Source: an uncultured Candidatus Melainabacteria bacterium
Lineage (GTDB): Bacteria > Cyanobacteriota > Vampirovibrionia > Gastranaerophilales > Gastranaerophilaceae
Direction of reading: 5' to 3'
Length of the DNA: 64,000 bases
NCBI GenBank assembly: GCA_947570135.1
Contig: CANOTP010000002.1
Coordinates: forward strand, 124,001 to 188,000
Part shown: piece after piece, positions 18,203-27,201 of the stretch
How positions within the stretch are numbered: the first letter of the stretch is position 1
How the letters are laid out: the number at the start of each line of letters is the position of its first letter
Notes under the pieces: model-generated
Seen by the model: the letters and a program-made list of their open reading frames with translations, nothing else
Told to the model about the DNA's origin: nothing
Databases searched by the model: none
Made by a program: the position numbers and the translations under genes

Positions 18203-21200
18203 ATGGAAAGAACATATACAAATACAAAAAAATCGCCTGATTTCATTAATAAACAAATGGACAAAGGTTCTTTGAAGAAATTGCTAGGTCAGATGTATTT
18301 GGAATACGGCGGAGCTAAAGCGGCAGCTTTAGCGAATGCCCTTAAAAACTTAGGGTATAAATACGCTACTGTTTCAGGTACAACAATTTCTATTGCTGAC
18401 TTATCTGTTCCAGAGTCTAAAAAAGAATTATTAAAATCAGCCGAAAAAGAAATTGAAAAATCAACAAACAGATACCTTAAAGGTGAAATTACAGAGGTAG
18501 AAAGATATACAAAAGTTATCGATACCTGGTCAGAAACAACAGCAAAATTGACCGAACAGGTTGTTGAAAACTTTGATAAATTAAACCCTGTATATATGAT
18601 GGCATTCTCAGGTGCCCGTGGTAATTTATCACAGGTTTCACAGTTGGTTGGTATGAGAGGTTTGATGGCAGACGCACAAGGTCAAATCATCGACTTACCG
18701 ATTAAATCAAACTTTAAAGAAGGTTTGTCAGTAACAGAATACATCATTTCATCATACGGTGCTCGTAAAGGTCTTGTAGATACAGCGTTGAAAACAGCTG
18801 ACTCAGGATACTTAACAAGACGTTTGGTTGACGTTGCTCAAGACGTTATTATCAGAGCTGATGATTGTCATACAACTAAATACATCGATCTTAAATCTAT
18901 TATGGATGGCGATGTGGTTATCGTTCCGTTAATCGACAGATTATTGGGAAGAACTGTTGCTCAAGATATTTGCGATGCAGAAGGTAATGTTCTTGTTGCT
19001 AACGGTACAACAATGGATCGTGATGATATCAAGAAAATTTCAAATCTTGATTTACACGAATTAAGAGTCCGTTCAGGCTTAACTTGCGGTTTGGAATACG
19101 GTGTATGCCAAAAATGTTACGGTTGGGCAATGACAACTCAGAAACTTGTTGATATCGGTGAAGCAATCGGTATTATCGCTGCTCAATCAATCGGGGAACC
19201 TGGTACACAGCTTACAATGAGAACCTTCCACACAGGTGGTGCGGTTGGCGTTAAAGAAGCTAAGAAAGAAATCTTAGCACGTGAAGCAGGTACTGTTGTT
19301 TCAAAAATTAAAGCAAGAGAATTAAGAACCCGTCACGGGGATATTGTTCAAGTTTCAATGTATGAAGCTGATATCGAAGTTAAGGGCGAAAAAAGAACAA
19401 CTAAATATCACATTCCTGCGGGTGCTACATTATTTATCACTGATGGAATGGAAGTTGCTAAAGGCTTTAAAATGGCTGAACACGCACCTTCATCTCAAGG
19501 TGACAGCTCACGTTTGACAGAAAAAGCGACAAAAGATATTACAACAGATATCTCAGGTGAAATCGTATTTGAAGATTTCAAAGCTGACGAGAAAAAAGAC
19601 AGACAAGGTAATGTTTCAAGAACAACTAATAAACAGGGTGTAATCTGGGTATTAGGCGGTGATGTTTACACATTACCTGGCGGTTCTAAAGTTCTTGTTA
19701 AAGACGGTCAAAAAATCATAGCAGGTGAAAAATTAGCTGAAACTTTAACAATTTCAGAACACGGCGGCGAAGTAAGAGTCGGAAGTGATTTAGAAATTGA
19801 AGAAGCTAAATTTGACGGCAAAAAGATTAAAAAGATTGTTCACGGTAAAGAATTAACAATTGTTATCGCGTCTTTACAACCTGAAAATGCTTCTTTTGAA
19901 CAAACTAAAAAAGAACAACTTTGGACAGTTGATAATACAGGCGAAAAATATATCGTTAAAGCTCCTGTTGATACTACAGTAGAAAACGGTATGATTATCG
20001 CTGAACTTATTGATGATGAATGCTCAGTTTCTTCATCAGGTGAAATCAGATACGTTGACGTTGAAGTTGACGAAAATCAGATTATCACTAAACCAGGTAA
20101 GGTTGTATTCATTCCTGAAGAAATTCACCAAATCAATAAAGATTCAACACTTAAAATGGTTGAAAACGGAACAACGGTTACAGCAGGTACTGAAATCGTT
20201 AAAGATGTTTACTGCCACATCGACGGTGTTGTTGAATTTAAGGAATACAACGACGTAATCCACGAAATTACCGTAAGACCTGGTGAAGTTCACACATTGT
20301 CAAGCATTTCAGAATTGAAAGTTGACGAAGGTGAAGTTGTTAAAAAAGGTACTGTAATTGCTGACGGTATCAAAGCTAAAGAAACTTCAATCGTTACGAT
20401 TATGGATTCTTCGGTAGATGAATTACCGTTGGATGATTTGGATGAAGAATTAGATACAACATTATCTTTAGATGATGATTCTATCGCTAATCAGCCTGTT
20501 CAAATCTTAGTCAGACCTGTTCAGGTATTGGAAGTTAATCAGAAAGACGTATCAATTCAATTCAATACAACTGATGAGTTAATTGATATTATCCCTGTAA
20601 CTCAATTACAATACAAAGATGGAGCAAGAGTAAGAAACGTTGACGGTGCTACAATCACAAGAACATCTTTAGTTCTTCAAATGCAAGGATATCTGTCACA
20701 CTTAAAAGGTATGGTAGAACTTGATGCTCAAGGTTCATTGAGAATCGTTGTACTTGAAAACTTAATCGTTCGTCGTGAAATGGAAGGTTCATCAAAAGCA
20801 TCATCTCTTCAAACAGAATTGCTTGTAAAAGACGGTGAAACAATTGAACCGAAAACACCTGTTGCAAAAACTCAGGTTCTTGCAATGCATGATGCTGTAG
20901 CTTCTATCAAGACTGAAGAAGAAGACGCAAGAAGACTTCTTTTAATTTCTCAAAGTTCTGAAACAACAGTTTCTGTTAAAGGAAAAGCAGTTGTTAAAAA
21001 AGGTGACTTTGTAAAATCTGATAAAGTATTGGCAGAAAGCGGTGAAACATCTCCTGTTTCAGGTGTTGTAACAGCAATCAACAAAGGCGAAATTTCAATC
21101 AGAAACGGTCGTCCGTACTTGATTAGCCCTGGTACAATGCTTCAAATCGACTCAGGTGCTTTGGTACTTAGAGGCGACTTGTTGGCAACATTGGTATTCG

Positions 21201-22057
21201 AAAGAGAAAAAACAGGCGATATCGTTCAAGGTCTACCAAAAGTTGAAGAGCTTTTAGAAGGCAGAAAACCAAAAGATTGTGCAATCTTAGCAGAATACGA
21301 CGGTACTGCAAAAATCGAAATTGATGACGATGGTTTACCAAGATTGTTCTTAGTAGATGAAGACGGTTCATCAGTTGAGATTAAGTATGCTATTGACTCT
21401 AATGTAATCGTTTCAAACGGACAAAAAATTACAAAAGGTCAAGCGTTAACATCAGGTCCTATGAACCCTCATGATGTTATGAGATTATGCGGTCCTGAGG
21501 CTGCTCAACAATACTTAGTAGACGAAGTACAACGTGTATATCGTTCACAAGGTGTTGAAATCGCTGATAAACACATCGAAATTATCGTTCGTCAAATGAC
21601 TAAGAAAGTTAAGGTTATTGACGCAGGTGATACAAACTTGTTACCTGGTGAATTGATTGAAATGCAAACATTCGAAAAAGAAAACAAATTGGCTGAAGAA
21701 GCAGGAAAAGCTCCTGCAACTTGTGAATACATGTTATTAGGTATTACAAAAGCTTCATTGAATACCGAATCATTCATTTCAGCTGCATCATTCCAGGAAA
21801 CAACAAGAATCCTAACAGAAGCAGCCGTAGACGGTAAGAAAGACTTATTAAGAGGTTTGAAAGAAAACGTTATTATCGGTCGTCTTATCCCTGCAGGTAC
21901 AGGATTCCACCACCTGATAAATGCTGATGAAGAACGCGACAGAGAAGAAAGAAAACGCGCTGTAGCTCAAAGAAATCAAGCTCGTAAGCCTTCTGCGATT
22001 TTGGAAGAAATCGAAGGAATGTTCGGAGCTCCTGATTTTAATCTTGACGAAGAGTAA
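18203..22057 (+). CDS. rpoC2: RNA polymerase subunit beta' (C-terminal part)
   Basis: 1284 residues. [18 protein letters not shown] (bridge-helix region) is near 136-153, the second zinc site (CHTTKY.. C222, [11 protein letters not shown] 295-305) follows, and the trigger loop begins [15 protein letters not shown] at 332-346. There the domain is interrupted by about 650 residues of beta-rich, repetitive sequence (~347-995) built from sandwich-barrel-hybrid-like units (for example [20 protein letters not shown]), before the core resumes with [19 protein letters not shown]. This is the cyanobacterial-type SI3 insertion. The C-terminus has [19 protein letters not shown] and ends in an acidic tail. 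AAGGAAAATTAG precedes ATG; 43 bases from rpoC1. Confidence 0.97.
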   Translation: MERTYTNTKKSPDFINKQMDKGSLKKLLGQMYLEYGGAKAAALANALKNLGYKYATVSGTTISIADLSVPESKKELLKSAEKEIEKSTNRYLKGEITEVERYTKVIDTWSETTAKLTEQVVENFDKLNPVYMMAFSGARGNLSQVSQLVGMRGLMADAQGQIIDLPIKSNFKEGLSVTEYIISSYGARKGLVDTALKTADSGYLTRRLVDVAQDVIIRADDCHTTKYIDLKSIMDGDVVIVPLIDRLLGRTVAQDICDAEGNVLVANGTTMDRDDIKKISNLDLHELRVRSGLTCGLEYGVCQKCYGWAMTTQKLVDIGEAIGIIAAQSIGEPGTQLTMRTFHTGGAVGVKEAKKEILAREAGTVVSKIKARELRTRHGDIVQVSMYEADIEVKGEKRTTKYHIPAGATLFITDGMEVAKGFKMAEHAPSSQGDSSRLTEKATKDITTDISGEIVFEDFKADEKKDRQGNVSRTTNKQGVIWVLGGDVYTLPGGSKVLVKDGQKIIAGEKLAETLTISEHGGEVRVGSDLEIEEAKFDGKKIKKIVHGKELTIVIASLQPENASFEQTKKEQLWTVDNTGEKYIVKAPVDTTVENGMIIAELIDDECSVSSSGEIRYVDVEVDENQIITKPGKVVFIPEEIHQINKDSTLKMVENGTTVTAGTEIVKDVYCHIDGVVEFKEYNDVIHEITVRPGEVHTLSSISELKVDEGEVVKKGTVIADGIKAKETSIVTIMDSSVDELPLDDLDEELDTTLSLDDDSIANQPVQILVRPVQVLEVNQKDVSIQFNTTDELIDIIPVTQLQYKDGARVRNVDGATITRTSLVLQMQGYLSHLKGMVELDAQGSLRIVVLENLIVRREMEGSSKASSLQTELLVKDGETIEPKTPVAKTQVLAMHDAVASIKTEEEDARRLLLISQSSETTVSVKGKAVVKKGDFVKSDKVLAESGETSPVSGVVTAINKGEISIRNGRPYLISPGTMLQIDSGALVLRGDLLATLVFEREKTGDIVQGLPKVEELLEGRKPKDCAILAEYDGTAKIEIDDDGLPRLFLVDEDGSSVEIKYAIDSNVIVSNGQKITKGQALTSGPMNPHDVMRLCGPEAAQQYLVDEVQRVYRSQGVEIADKHIEIIVRQMTKKVKVIDAGDTNLLPGELIEMQTFEKENKLAEEAGKAPATCEYMLLGITKASLNTESFISAASFQETTRILTEAAVDGKKDLLRGLKENVIIGRLIPAGTGFHHLINADEERDREERKRAVAQRNQARKPSAILEEIEGMFGAPDFNLDEE

Positions 22058-22081
22058 TTTTCTTAATTCCATAAAAAGAAG

Positions 22082-22112
22082 AAGACCCTCGAAATTTTCG
22101 GGGGTCTTGCTT
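22082..22112 (+). terminator. Terminator of the rpoBC operon
   Basis: AAGACCCTCGAA (22082-22093) pairs with TTCGGGGGTCTT (22097-22108), followed by GCTTTTG. It stands 25 bases after the rpoC2 stop. Confidence 0.8.
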
Positions 22113-22184
22113 TTGTACTTTATAACATTATGAAATCATAACAGAAAAGTTACACCAATAATATGGCAAAATACTTAAAAGTAA

Positions 22185-22213
22185 GGCGGGATTTTTCAAA
22201 TCCCGCCCAATTT
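22185..22213. terminator. Hairpin between rpoC2 and the HEPN/MNT pair
   Basis: GGCGGGATTT / AAATCCCGCC stem (22185-22207) with AATTTTT after it on the + strand. It can end + transcripts and lies directly at the 3' end of the - strand nucleotidyltransferase gene; T-richness on the - side is poorer. Confidence 0.65.
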
Positions 22214-22501
22214 TTATATTTCTGTTAAATCATTTATTATGTGTGTTTTGAAAGTCGTAGAAATTGTGTTCAAATCAACCACATCTACCTCATAAGGAAG
22301 TGTAGAATTTTCAAAATCGTTTTTAATTTTTAAAAGAATATTATCATTTAAATTTTGGCAATCTAAAGCAATATCAATATCTGAATATTTTTTTGCTGTA
22401 TTTTTTACTCTTGAGCCAAATAGATAAATTTTGCAATTTTGCAGGTAATTTTCGATAATTTCTTTGATAAAATCAATATATTTTTCATCTAAATCAATCA
22501 T
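22214..22501 (-). CDS. MNT-type minimal nucleotidyltransferase (type VII antitoxin-like)
   Basis: 95 residues. The minimal nucleotidyltransferase signature is complete: YLFGSRVKNTAKKYSDIDIAL gives GSR...DxD at about 29-44, and a third Asp is in EVDVVDL. In HEPN/MNT (type VII) modules such proteins transfer AMP to the HEPN partner and neutralise it. It overlaps the HEPN gene by four bases and follows it, the classical order. Target and activity are inferred from the family. Confidence 0.85.
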   Translation of the reverse strand: MIDLDEKYIDFIKEIIENYLQNCKIYLFGSRVKNTAKKYSDIDIALDCQNLNDNILLKIKNDFENSTLPYEVDVVDLNTISTTFKTHIINDLTEI

Positions 22502-22890
22502 AAATGTTCTTTCAATGCTTGCAATAAAAAATGTACATCTTTTTGGAAATCTTTAACCACACTAACAACTGTGTTTGCGATTGATTCTTCATAAGTATGA
22601 GAAGTCATGTTTCTTTTTTGTCTGTAATCCGTCCATTTTTCAAGGTTAGATAGTAAAAGTCCCAGTTGGTTAGCTTTTCTTATTGTTTCGTTAAATGTTA
22701 ATGAGTCAGGTAAATCTGTTGCCTGACTTTGTAAAAATCGTACCAACATTTTAATTGCAAGTGAATATGTATATTCAAATCTTTGAATGACAGCATCACG
22801 TATAGCATTATCGTAATGTTCTTTGTCATATCGGATAATGATTTCATCTAATGTATTTATAGCATTTGCAAAAGGTGTTAAATCTATCAT
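22498..22890 (-). CDS. HEPN-like protein, HI0074 nucleotidyltransferase-partner family (type VII toxin-like)
   Basis: 130-residue all-helical protein with the HI0074 family signatures RDAVIQRFEYTYSLAIKML and W-x5-KRNMTSHTYEE. The RNMTSH segment is the HEPN R-x4-H RNase-type motif. In type VII toxin-antitoxin pairs the HEPN protein is a tRNA or mRNA nuclease kept in check by the adjacent MNT enzyme. TATAAT ends six bases before the ATG and no Shine-Dalgarno is present, suggesting a leaderless transcript. Whether it still acts as a toxin cannot be told. Confidence 0.82.
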   Translation of the reverse strand: MIDLTPFANAINTLDEIIIRYDKEHYDNAIRDAVIQRFEYTYSLAIKMLVRFLQSQATDLPDSLTFNETIRKANQLGLLLSNLEKWTDYRQKRNMTSHTYEESIANTVVSVVKDFQKDVHFLLQALKEHL

Positions 22891-22927
22891 AGGTTGATTA
22901 TATCATAAATGAGGATGTTAAATAATT

Positions 22928-23010
22928 TGTAACGAAATGTAAATATGGATTTCAAAATGGCTCAACCCCAGATATAATGCCCTATATGATGGGATGGGTG
23001 AATAGCAAAA
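22928..23010 (+). repeat. Dispersed promoter-like repeat, copy B
   Basis: TGTAACGAAATGTAAAT start, TATAAT at 22973-22978, GCCCTATATGATGGGATGGGTGAATAGCAA end. Unlike the other copies no open frame follows; instead a terminator hairpin begins 28 bases later. Confidence 0.75.
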
Positions 23011-23038
23011 ATTTTAGCCGTAATCTTTTTATATTAAA

Positions 23039-23070
23039 ACGGGGGCTGTAATTCAGCCCCCGTCCTCTTT
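23039..23070. terminator. Terminator downstream of thrC (bidirectional)
   Basis: ACGGGGGCTG / CAGCCCCCGT (23039-23048 and 23054-23063). On the - strand it is followed by TTTTAATAT and ends thrC; on the + strand CCTCTTTATTTTT follows and could end a transcript from repeat copy B. Confidence 0.8.
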
Positions 23071-23082
23071 ATTTTTAATTTA

Positions 23083-24135
23083 TTAAATATTCATAACTTT
23101 TAGGATATCATTTAATTCTGCGGATGTTTTCTTAACATCTGCATTTGAGTATTTTATAGCGTTATCAGGGTCTTTTAAGCCGTTTCCTGTCAGGATACAA
23201 ACGATTTTAGAACCTTCTTTGACTTGGTCTTTAACCTTGATAAGCCCTGCAACAGATGCGGCTGATGCGGGTTCCGCCAGAACCCCTTCACATGATGCGA
23301 TAAGCTTATATGCAGTTACAATTTCTTCATCCGTAACGCAGTTAATCATACCCTTGCTTTCGTCACGGGCTGCTTCTGCTTGTTTCCAGCTTGCAGGATT
23401 ACCGATACGGATAGCCGTTGCAAGTGTTTCAGGGTTCATAATTCTTTCACCGCGAACGATTGCGGCTGATCCTTCTGCTTCAAACCCCATCATTTTTGAC
23501 AGTGCAGGAATTTTGCCTAAAGAATACCACTCTTTGTAGCCTTTCCAATAAGCTGTGATATTGCCTGCGTTTCCTACAGGTATGAAATGGTAATCTGGAG
23601 CTGAACCTAGTGCTTCACAGATTTCAAAGGCTCCTGTTTTTTGACCTTCAATACGATAAGGATTAACCGAGTTAACTAAAGTTATTGGATATTTTTCAGA
23701 GATTTCGCGAACCATTTCAAGCGCGCGGTCAAAGTTTCCCTGAATCGCGATAATTTCAGCTCCGTACATCATTGCTTGGGATAGCTTGCCTAGTGCGATG
23801 TATCCGTCAGGAATCAGGACGTATGTTTTTAACCCTGCTTTAGCGCCATACGCAGCAGCAGAAGCTGAAGTGTTTCCTGTTGATGCGCAAATTATAGCAC
23901 CTGAGCCGGATTCTTTAGCTTTTGTAACAGCCATAGTCATTCCGCGGTCTTTGAAACTTCCTGTCGGGTTACATCCTTCAAATTTTAAGTAAATTTCTGC
24001 ATCTAATCTGATTTTTTTTGCTAAATTATCAGCTTTGATTAGTGGAGTATTCCCTTCATTTAGGGTTACAACAGGTGTTGAATCGTTTACGGGTAAAAAC
24101 TCTCTGTATTTATTTATTAATCCTTGATAGTACAT
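23083..24135 (-). CDS. thrC: Threonine synthase
   Basis: PLP enzyme making threonine from O-phosphohomoserine. 350 residues, the short bacterial type. [15 protein letters not shown], the PLP-lysine in [11 protein letters not shown] (about 57-67), [18 protein letters not shown], and [13 protein letters not shown] are all family motifs. GAGGAT before ATG. It lies on the same strand as hom but separated from it by about 730 bases that hold a + strand gene and repeat copy C. Confidence 0.97.
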   Translation of the reverse strand: MYYQGLINKYREFLPVNDSTPVVTLNEGNTPLIKADNLAKKIRLDAEIYLKFEGCNPTGSFKDRGMTMAVTKAKESGSGAIICASTGNTSASAAAYGAKAGLKTYVLIPDGYIALGKLSQAMMYGAEIIAIQGNFDRALEMVREISEKYPITLVNSVNPYRIEGQKTGAFEICEALGSAPDYHFIPVGNAGNITAYWKGYKEWYSLGKIPALSKMMGFEAEGSAAIVRGERIMNPETLATAIRIGNPASWKQAEAARDESKGMINCVTDEEIVTAYKLIASCEGVLAEPASAASVAGLIKVKDQVKEGSKIVCILTGNGLKDPDNAIKYSNADVKKTSAELNDILKVMNI

Positions 24136-24178
24136 AAAATATCCTCATTTTCATACATATCGTATATAATACTATAAA

Positions 24179-24270
24179 TGTAACGGAATGTAAATAGAAA
24201 CTTCAAATAGTCTCAAATATAGATATAATACACTATACGATATGACATGACGCAGTGGATGGAGCAATTT
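24179..24270 (+). repeat. Dispersed promoter-like repeat, copy C
   Basis: TGTAACGGAATGTAAAT, TATAAT near 24223-24228, then ACACTATACGATATGACATGA. It is the most divergent copy. It lies between thrC (divergent) and the small EF-hand-like gene. Confidence 0.7.
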
Positions 24271-24345
24271 TTTTATCAGAAAATACTTTACATGTATAAT
24301 GAGCAATGTGTGCTCGAGAATATTGATATAAAAGGAGATTTGATT

Positions 24346-24831
24346 ATGGTAAGTTTTGATTTTGGTTTGAATGGGACAAACAGTGCGTCTTCTGTTAATA
24401 AGACTGACTCTACTTTATCCCCTCGATCTCAAAAAATTCTTAATGAAATACGATTAGCAGAAGCGACAAAGGAATCATTTAGAGAAAATAAAGATGGTTC
24501 AATAACCAAAGTTGTGCAAAATGCTAATAATGGTCAAATTTTACGTGAAGTAAATTTTGTTGTAGATGATAAAGGAAAAGAAGTTATTAGGTCTGTGACT
24601 AAATATTCTGTTCAAACAGATGCAAAGGGTGAAAATCCAAGACAAGTTAGAACAACTTTTATTGATTCAGATGGCGATGGATTTTCGGATCAAGAAATTA
24701 AGGAATTTCTTCAAGATGGACATTGGGCAGGAGATGCAATTATACAACCTTCATTAAATGAGAATTCTATGCCTTGGGAAGTTGAGAATAGAAAAATGTC
24801 AAATCTTGAAAAGGGATTTGTAATTTATTAA
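24346..24831 (+). CDS. Small protein with one EF-hand-like loop, unknown function
   Basis: Start at ATG 24346 chosen for AAAGGAGATTTG upstream; the frame is open back to 24247 but that part lies in the repeat. 161 residues, no signal peptide or membrane helix. The loop DSDGDGFSDQEI (about 108-119) has the Asp spacing of a calcium-binding EF-hand or dockerin loop. The N-terminus is Ser/Asn/Thr-rich, the rest charged. Family not recognised. It faces away from thrC and toward hom (convergent), sharing a terminator. Confidence 0.7.
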   Translation: MVSFDFGLNGTNSASSVNKTDSTLSPRSQKILNEIRLAEATKESFRENKDGSITKVVQNANNGQILREVNFVVDDKGKEVIRSVTKYSVQTDAKGENPRQVRTTFIDSDGDGFSDQEIKEFLQDGHWAGDAIIQPSLNENSMPWEVENRKMSNLEKGFVIY

Positions 24832-24837
24832 TAATTA

Positions 24838-24865
24838 AAAAGACAGGGAATTTGCCCTGTCTTTT
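24838..24865. terminator. Bidirectional terminator
   Basis: AAAAGACAGGG / CCCTGTCTTTT (24838-24848 and 24855-24865), a perfect 11-bp stem between two convergent genes, with A- and T-runs on both sides. Confidence 0.85.
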
Positions 24866-26138
24866 ATAATTGAACTCTTATAAGACTGTTTATTTTAGTT
24901 ATTGCAGGGTCATTGTTAAAGATGTCAATTACCTTTTGCATATCATTTTCTTTTGCAATTTCTGTGATAACGGTGATTTTTGCGGCGTTACCTGATGGAA
25001 CTTCTTTCTGAACGATACTTGCCAAGCTTATATTGTTATCTTCGCAGGCTTTACCGATACGACCGATTACACCTTTGCTGTTTTGAGCTGTAATTGAAAT
25101 ATAATATTTATTTTCGGTTTCTGAAATATCCATCATCTGAGCATTTTCGCTATGATGACATCTCATCATAGGAAGTAGGTAGTCAGTTTTACCGATTTCA
25201 GAAACTATGGCTAATATATCACCAACAACAGAACTTGCTGTTGGGAATTCTCCGGCACCGGGACCTGAAAGAGTTACATCACCTACCGGGTGACCTGATA
25301 AGCTTACTGCATTTGTCACATAGTCAATATGAGCAAGTGTTTTTGACTGCGGAACAAGCATCGGATGAACTCTGACATCTGCTCTGCCATCTTGGTTTAA
25401 TTCAGCTGAAGCGATAAGTTTAATCTTGTAACCAAGCTCATTTGCGGCTTTCATATCATCAGGGCTGATTTTTGTGATACCTTCTCGGTAAACATTATCA
25501 ATTTTAATTCTTTTACCAAAAGCAATTGTTGCAAGAGTCGTAATTTTGTACGCTGCATCAAATCCTTCAACATCTCCTGTTGGGTCAGCTTCGGCGTAAC
25601 CAAGTTCTTGTGATTCTTTTAAAACATCAGCATAAGATGCGTTTTGAACATCCATTTTGGTTAGAATATAATTTGTTGTGCCGTTGAGAATTGCTTTAAT
25701 TTTGTTAATTTTGTTTCCTGCAAGAATTGTTTTAATCGGCATTATTAAAGGGATTCCGCCTGCGATGGCTGCTTCATAAAGTACAACTTTATTATTTGCT
25801 TCTGCAAAGTTAAATAATTCTTCCCCATGTTTTGCCAATAATTCTTTGTTTGCGGTAACTATATGTTTACCGTTTTTTATAGCGGTTTTGATAAGGTCAA
25901 AAGCAGGCTCAATACCGCCAACCAGTTCTGCGACAATCTGAATCTCGGGGTCATTAACCACTTCATAAGGATTGTCTGTAATGATACTTTCATCCAAACC
26001 TTCAATATTACGTTTTTTATTCTTGTTACGAACCGCAATTTTTACAACTTCTACATTATCAAAGTTTTTAAGCGTCTTGAATACACCGCTGCCGACTGTT
26101 CCCAGTCCGATAAGTCCGATTTTAATTTTATTTTCCAT
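24864..26138 (-). CDS. hom: Homoserine dehydrogenase
   Basis: 424 residues. Reduces aspartate semialdehyde to homoserine. N-terminal NAD(P) fold with GLIGLGTVGSGV at 8-19, VTANKELLAKHG, ILNGTTNYILTKM, the catalytic region YAEADPTGDVEGFDAAYK, and a C-terminal ACT domain (YYISITAQNSKGVIGRIG... from ~350), the usual threonine-feedback module. The - strand -10 TATACT stands seven bases before ATG without a Shine-Dalgarno, so it may be leaderless. It supplies the branch leading to thrC. Confidence 0.97.
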   Translation of the reverse strand: MENKIKIGLIGLGTVGSGVFKTLKNFDNVEVVKIAVRNKNKKRNIEGLDESIITDNPYEVVNDPEIQIVAELVGGIEPAFDLIKTAIKNGKHIVTANKELLAKHGEELFNFAEANNKVVLYEAAIAGGIPLIMPIKTILAGNKINKIKAILNGTTNYILTKMDVQNASYADVLKESQELGYAEADPTGDVEGFDAAYKITTLATIAFGKRIKIDNVYREGITKISPDDMKAANELGYKIKLIASAELNQDGRADVRVHPMLVPQSKTLAHIDYVTNAVSLSGHPVGDVTLSGPGAGEFPTASSVVGDILAIVSEIGKTDYLLPMMRCHHSENAQMMDISETENKYYISITAQNSKGVIGRIGKACEDNNISLASIVQKEVPSGNAAKITVITEIAKENDMQKVIDIFNNDPAITKINSLIRVQL

Positions 26139-26190
26139 AAAACTTAGTATAGCATAAAGGGATAAATATTACTACATTTTAACATGTCCC

Positions 26191-26218
26191 TTGCAAAAAT
26201 GTATTTTTGGGTTATTAT
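26191..26218 (+). promoter_or_regulatory. Promoter of rpmB
   Basis: TTGCAA (26191-26196), 16-base spacer, TATTAT (26213-26218), 45 bases before the gene. Confidence 0.5.
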
Positions 26219-26263
26219 GGTAGTACTGAAGTAAGAAAACTAGCTAGAAAAGGAAAATAAATT

Positions 26264-26455
26264 ATGGCAAAACATTGTGAAATCTGTGGAAAAGCTCCAA
26301 TTAAAGCAGCTAAATTAACTTTCTCTCATAAACAAATCGTTCATACTCAAGAACCAAACCTTCAAACAGTAAAAGCTGTTGTTAATGGTACAACAAAAAG
26401 AATTAAAGTATGTACTTCTTGTTTAAAAGCAGGAAAAGTTCAAAAAGCTGTATAA
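26264..26455 (+). CDS. rpmB: 50S ribosomal protein L28
   Basis: 63 residues, zinc-type L28: HCEICGK near 4-10 and VCTSCLKAGKV near 49-59 supply the four cysteines. RRWKPNLQ-like segment reads EPNLQTVKAVVNGTTKRIKV. AAAGGAAAAT before ATG. Single-gene unit with its own promoter and terminator. Confidence 0.95.
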   Translation: MAKHCEICGKAPIKAAKLTFSHKQIVHTQEPNLQTVKAVVNGTTKRIKVCTSCLKAGKVQKAV

Positions 26456-26482
26456 TTGCAGCTTATAAATTAAAAGGATTAA

Positions 26483-26511
26483 AAAAGGACACCTTGTTAG
26501 GTGTTCTTTTT
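26483..26511 (+). terminator. Terminator of rpmB
   Basis: AAAAGGACACC, loop TTGTTA, GGTGTTCTTTTT (about 26483-26511). Confidence 0.8.
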
Positions 26512-26514
26512 GTT

Positions 26515-26609
26515 TGTAACGAAATGTAAATGCGAATTTCAAGATGGCTAAAACTCAAATATAATGCCCTATATGATATGATATGATATGATGGGATGGG
26601 TGAATAGCA
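26515..26609 (+). repeat. Dispersed promoter-like repeat, copy D, with pentamer expansion
   Basis: TGTAACGAAATGTAAAT start, TATAAT at ~26560-26565, then GCCCTATATG and four successive ATATG units before ATGGGATGGGTGAATAGCAA. The same site has two units in copy A and one in copy B. It precedes the small membrane protein gene at 26675. Confidence 0.75.
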
Positions 26610-26674
26610 AAAAAATTTTCCGAAAGTTTTTATAAATATGTGGGTCGCAGAAAGTAAAAAAGAAAGGAAAATTT

Positions 26675-27049
26675 ATGACAAATGTAGATTGTACGCAATA
26701 TGGAATTCCGTATCAAAAAACATCATCTGGTAAAAAAGTAGGATTTACAGCAGGAGCCGTAGCAGGTGGAGTTGCAGGATACAAATTTATGCAAGAGATG
26801 CTACAAAATGATATTTTTGTAAATAAGCTTGCCGACAGATTAATTGATAAGGCAGGTCCAAATGTAAATCCAGAAATATTTTATAGAGGTTTTAATAAAC
26901 TGTTTAAAAACCTTCCAAAATGTTCGCTTGTTGCGGGTGCTACTGTAATTGGCGGTATAGGTTTAGCTATAGGAGCACTTGTTGATAAAATTAAAAATAA
27001 CGCAAGAGAAAAAGCTGTAAATTTCACTGCAATTAATAATAGGCAGTAG
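26675..27049 (+). CDS. Small glycine-rich membrane protein, unknown function
   Basis: 124 residues. Two Gly/Ala-rich hydrophobic helices (VGFTAGAVAGGVAGYKFM at ~22-39; LVAGATVIGGIGLAIGALV at ~85-104) with GxxxG spacing, separated by a charged loop. Not a known family; it resembles in plan the frameshifted protein at 12237, which stands behind another copy of the same upstream repeat. AAGAAAGGAAAA precedes ATG. Confidence 0.65.
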   Translation: MTNVDCTQYGIPYQKTSSGKKVGFTAGAVAGGVAGYKFMQEMLQNDIFVNKLADRLIDKAGPNVNPEIFYRGFNKLFKNLPKCSLVAGATVIGGIGLAIGALVDKIKNNAREKAVNFTAINNRQ

Positions 27050-27075
27050 AATTTAAAACCAATATAATTTTATAG

Positions 27076-27104
27076 ACGAGGCAGGATAAGTTATCTTGCC
27101 TCGT
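27076..27104 (+). terminator. Hairpin terminator, weak T-tract
   Basis: ACGAGGCA (27076-27083) pairs with TGCCTCGT (27097-27104), with further G-T-containing pairing inside. Only TACTCTTAA follows. Confidence 0.55.
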
Positions 27105-27201
27105 TACTCTTAATATTTCTTCATGTTTTCCAAAAATCGTTTGTTTATTTTTTTAGAATGTAATAGAATGATATTGGGAATGTTTTTTAAGGGATAGGTA
27201 G

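Noticed and set aside
13485-22072. Several 60-96-codon frames opposite rpoB, rpoC1 and rpoC2
   Set aside because: All are antisense to conserved core genes and none has a ribosome site or recognisable domain.
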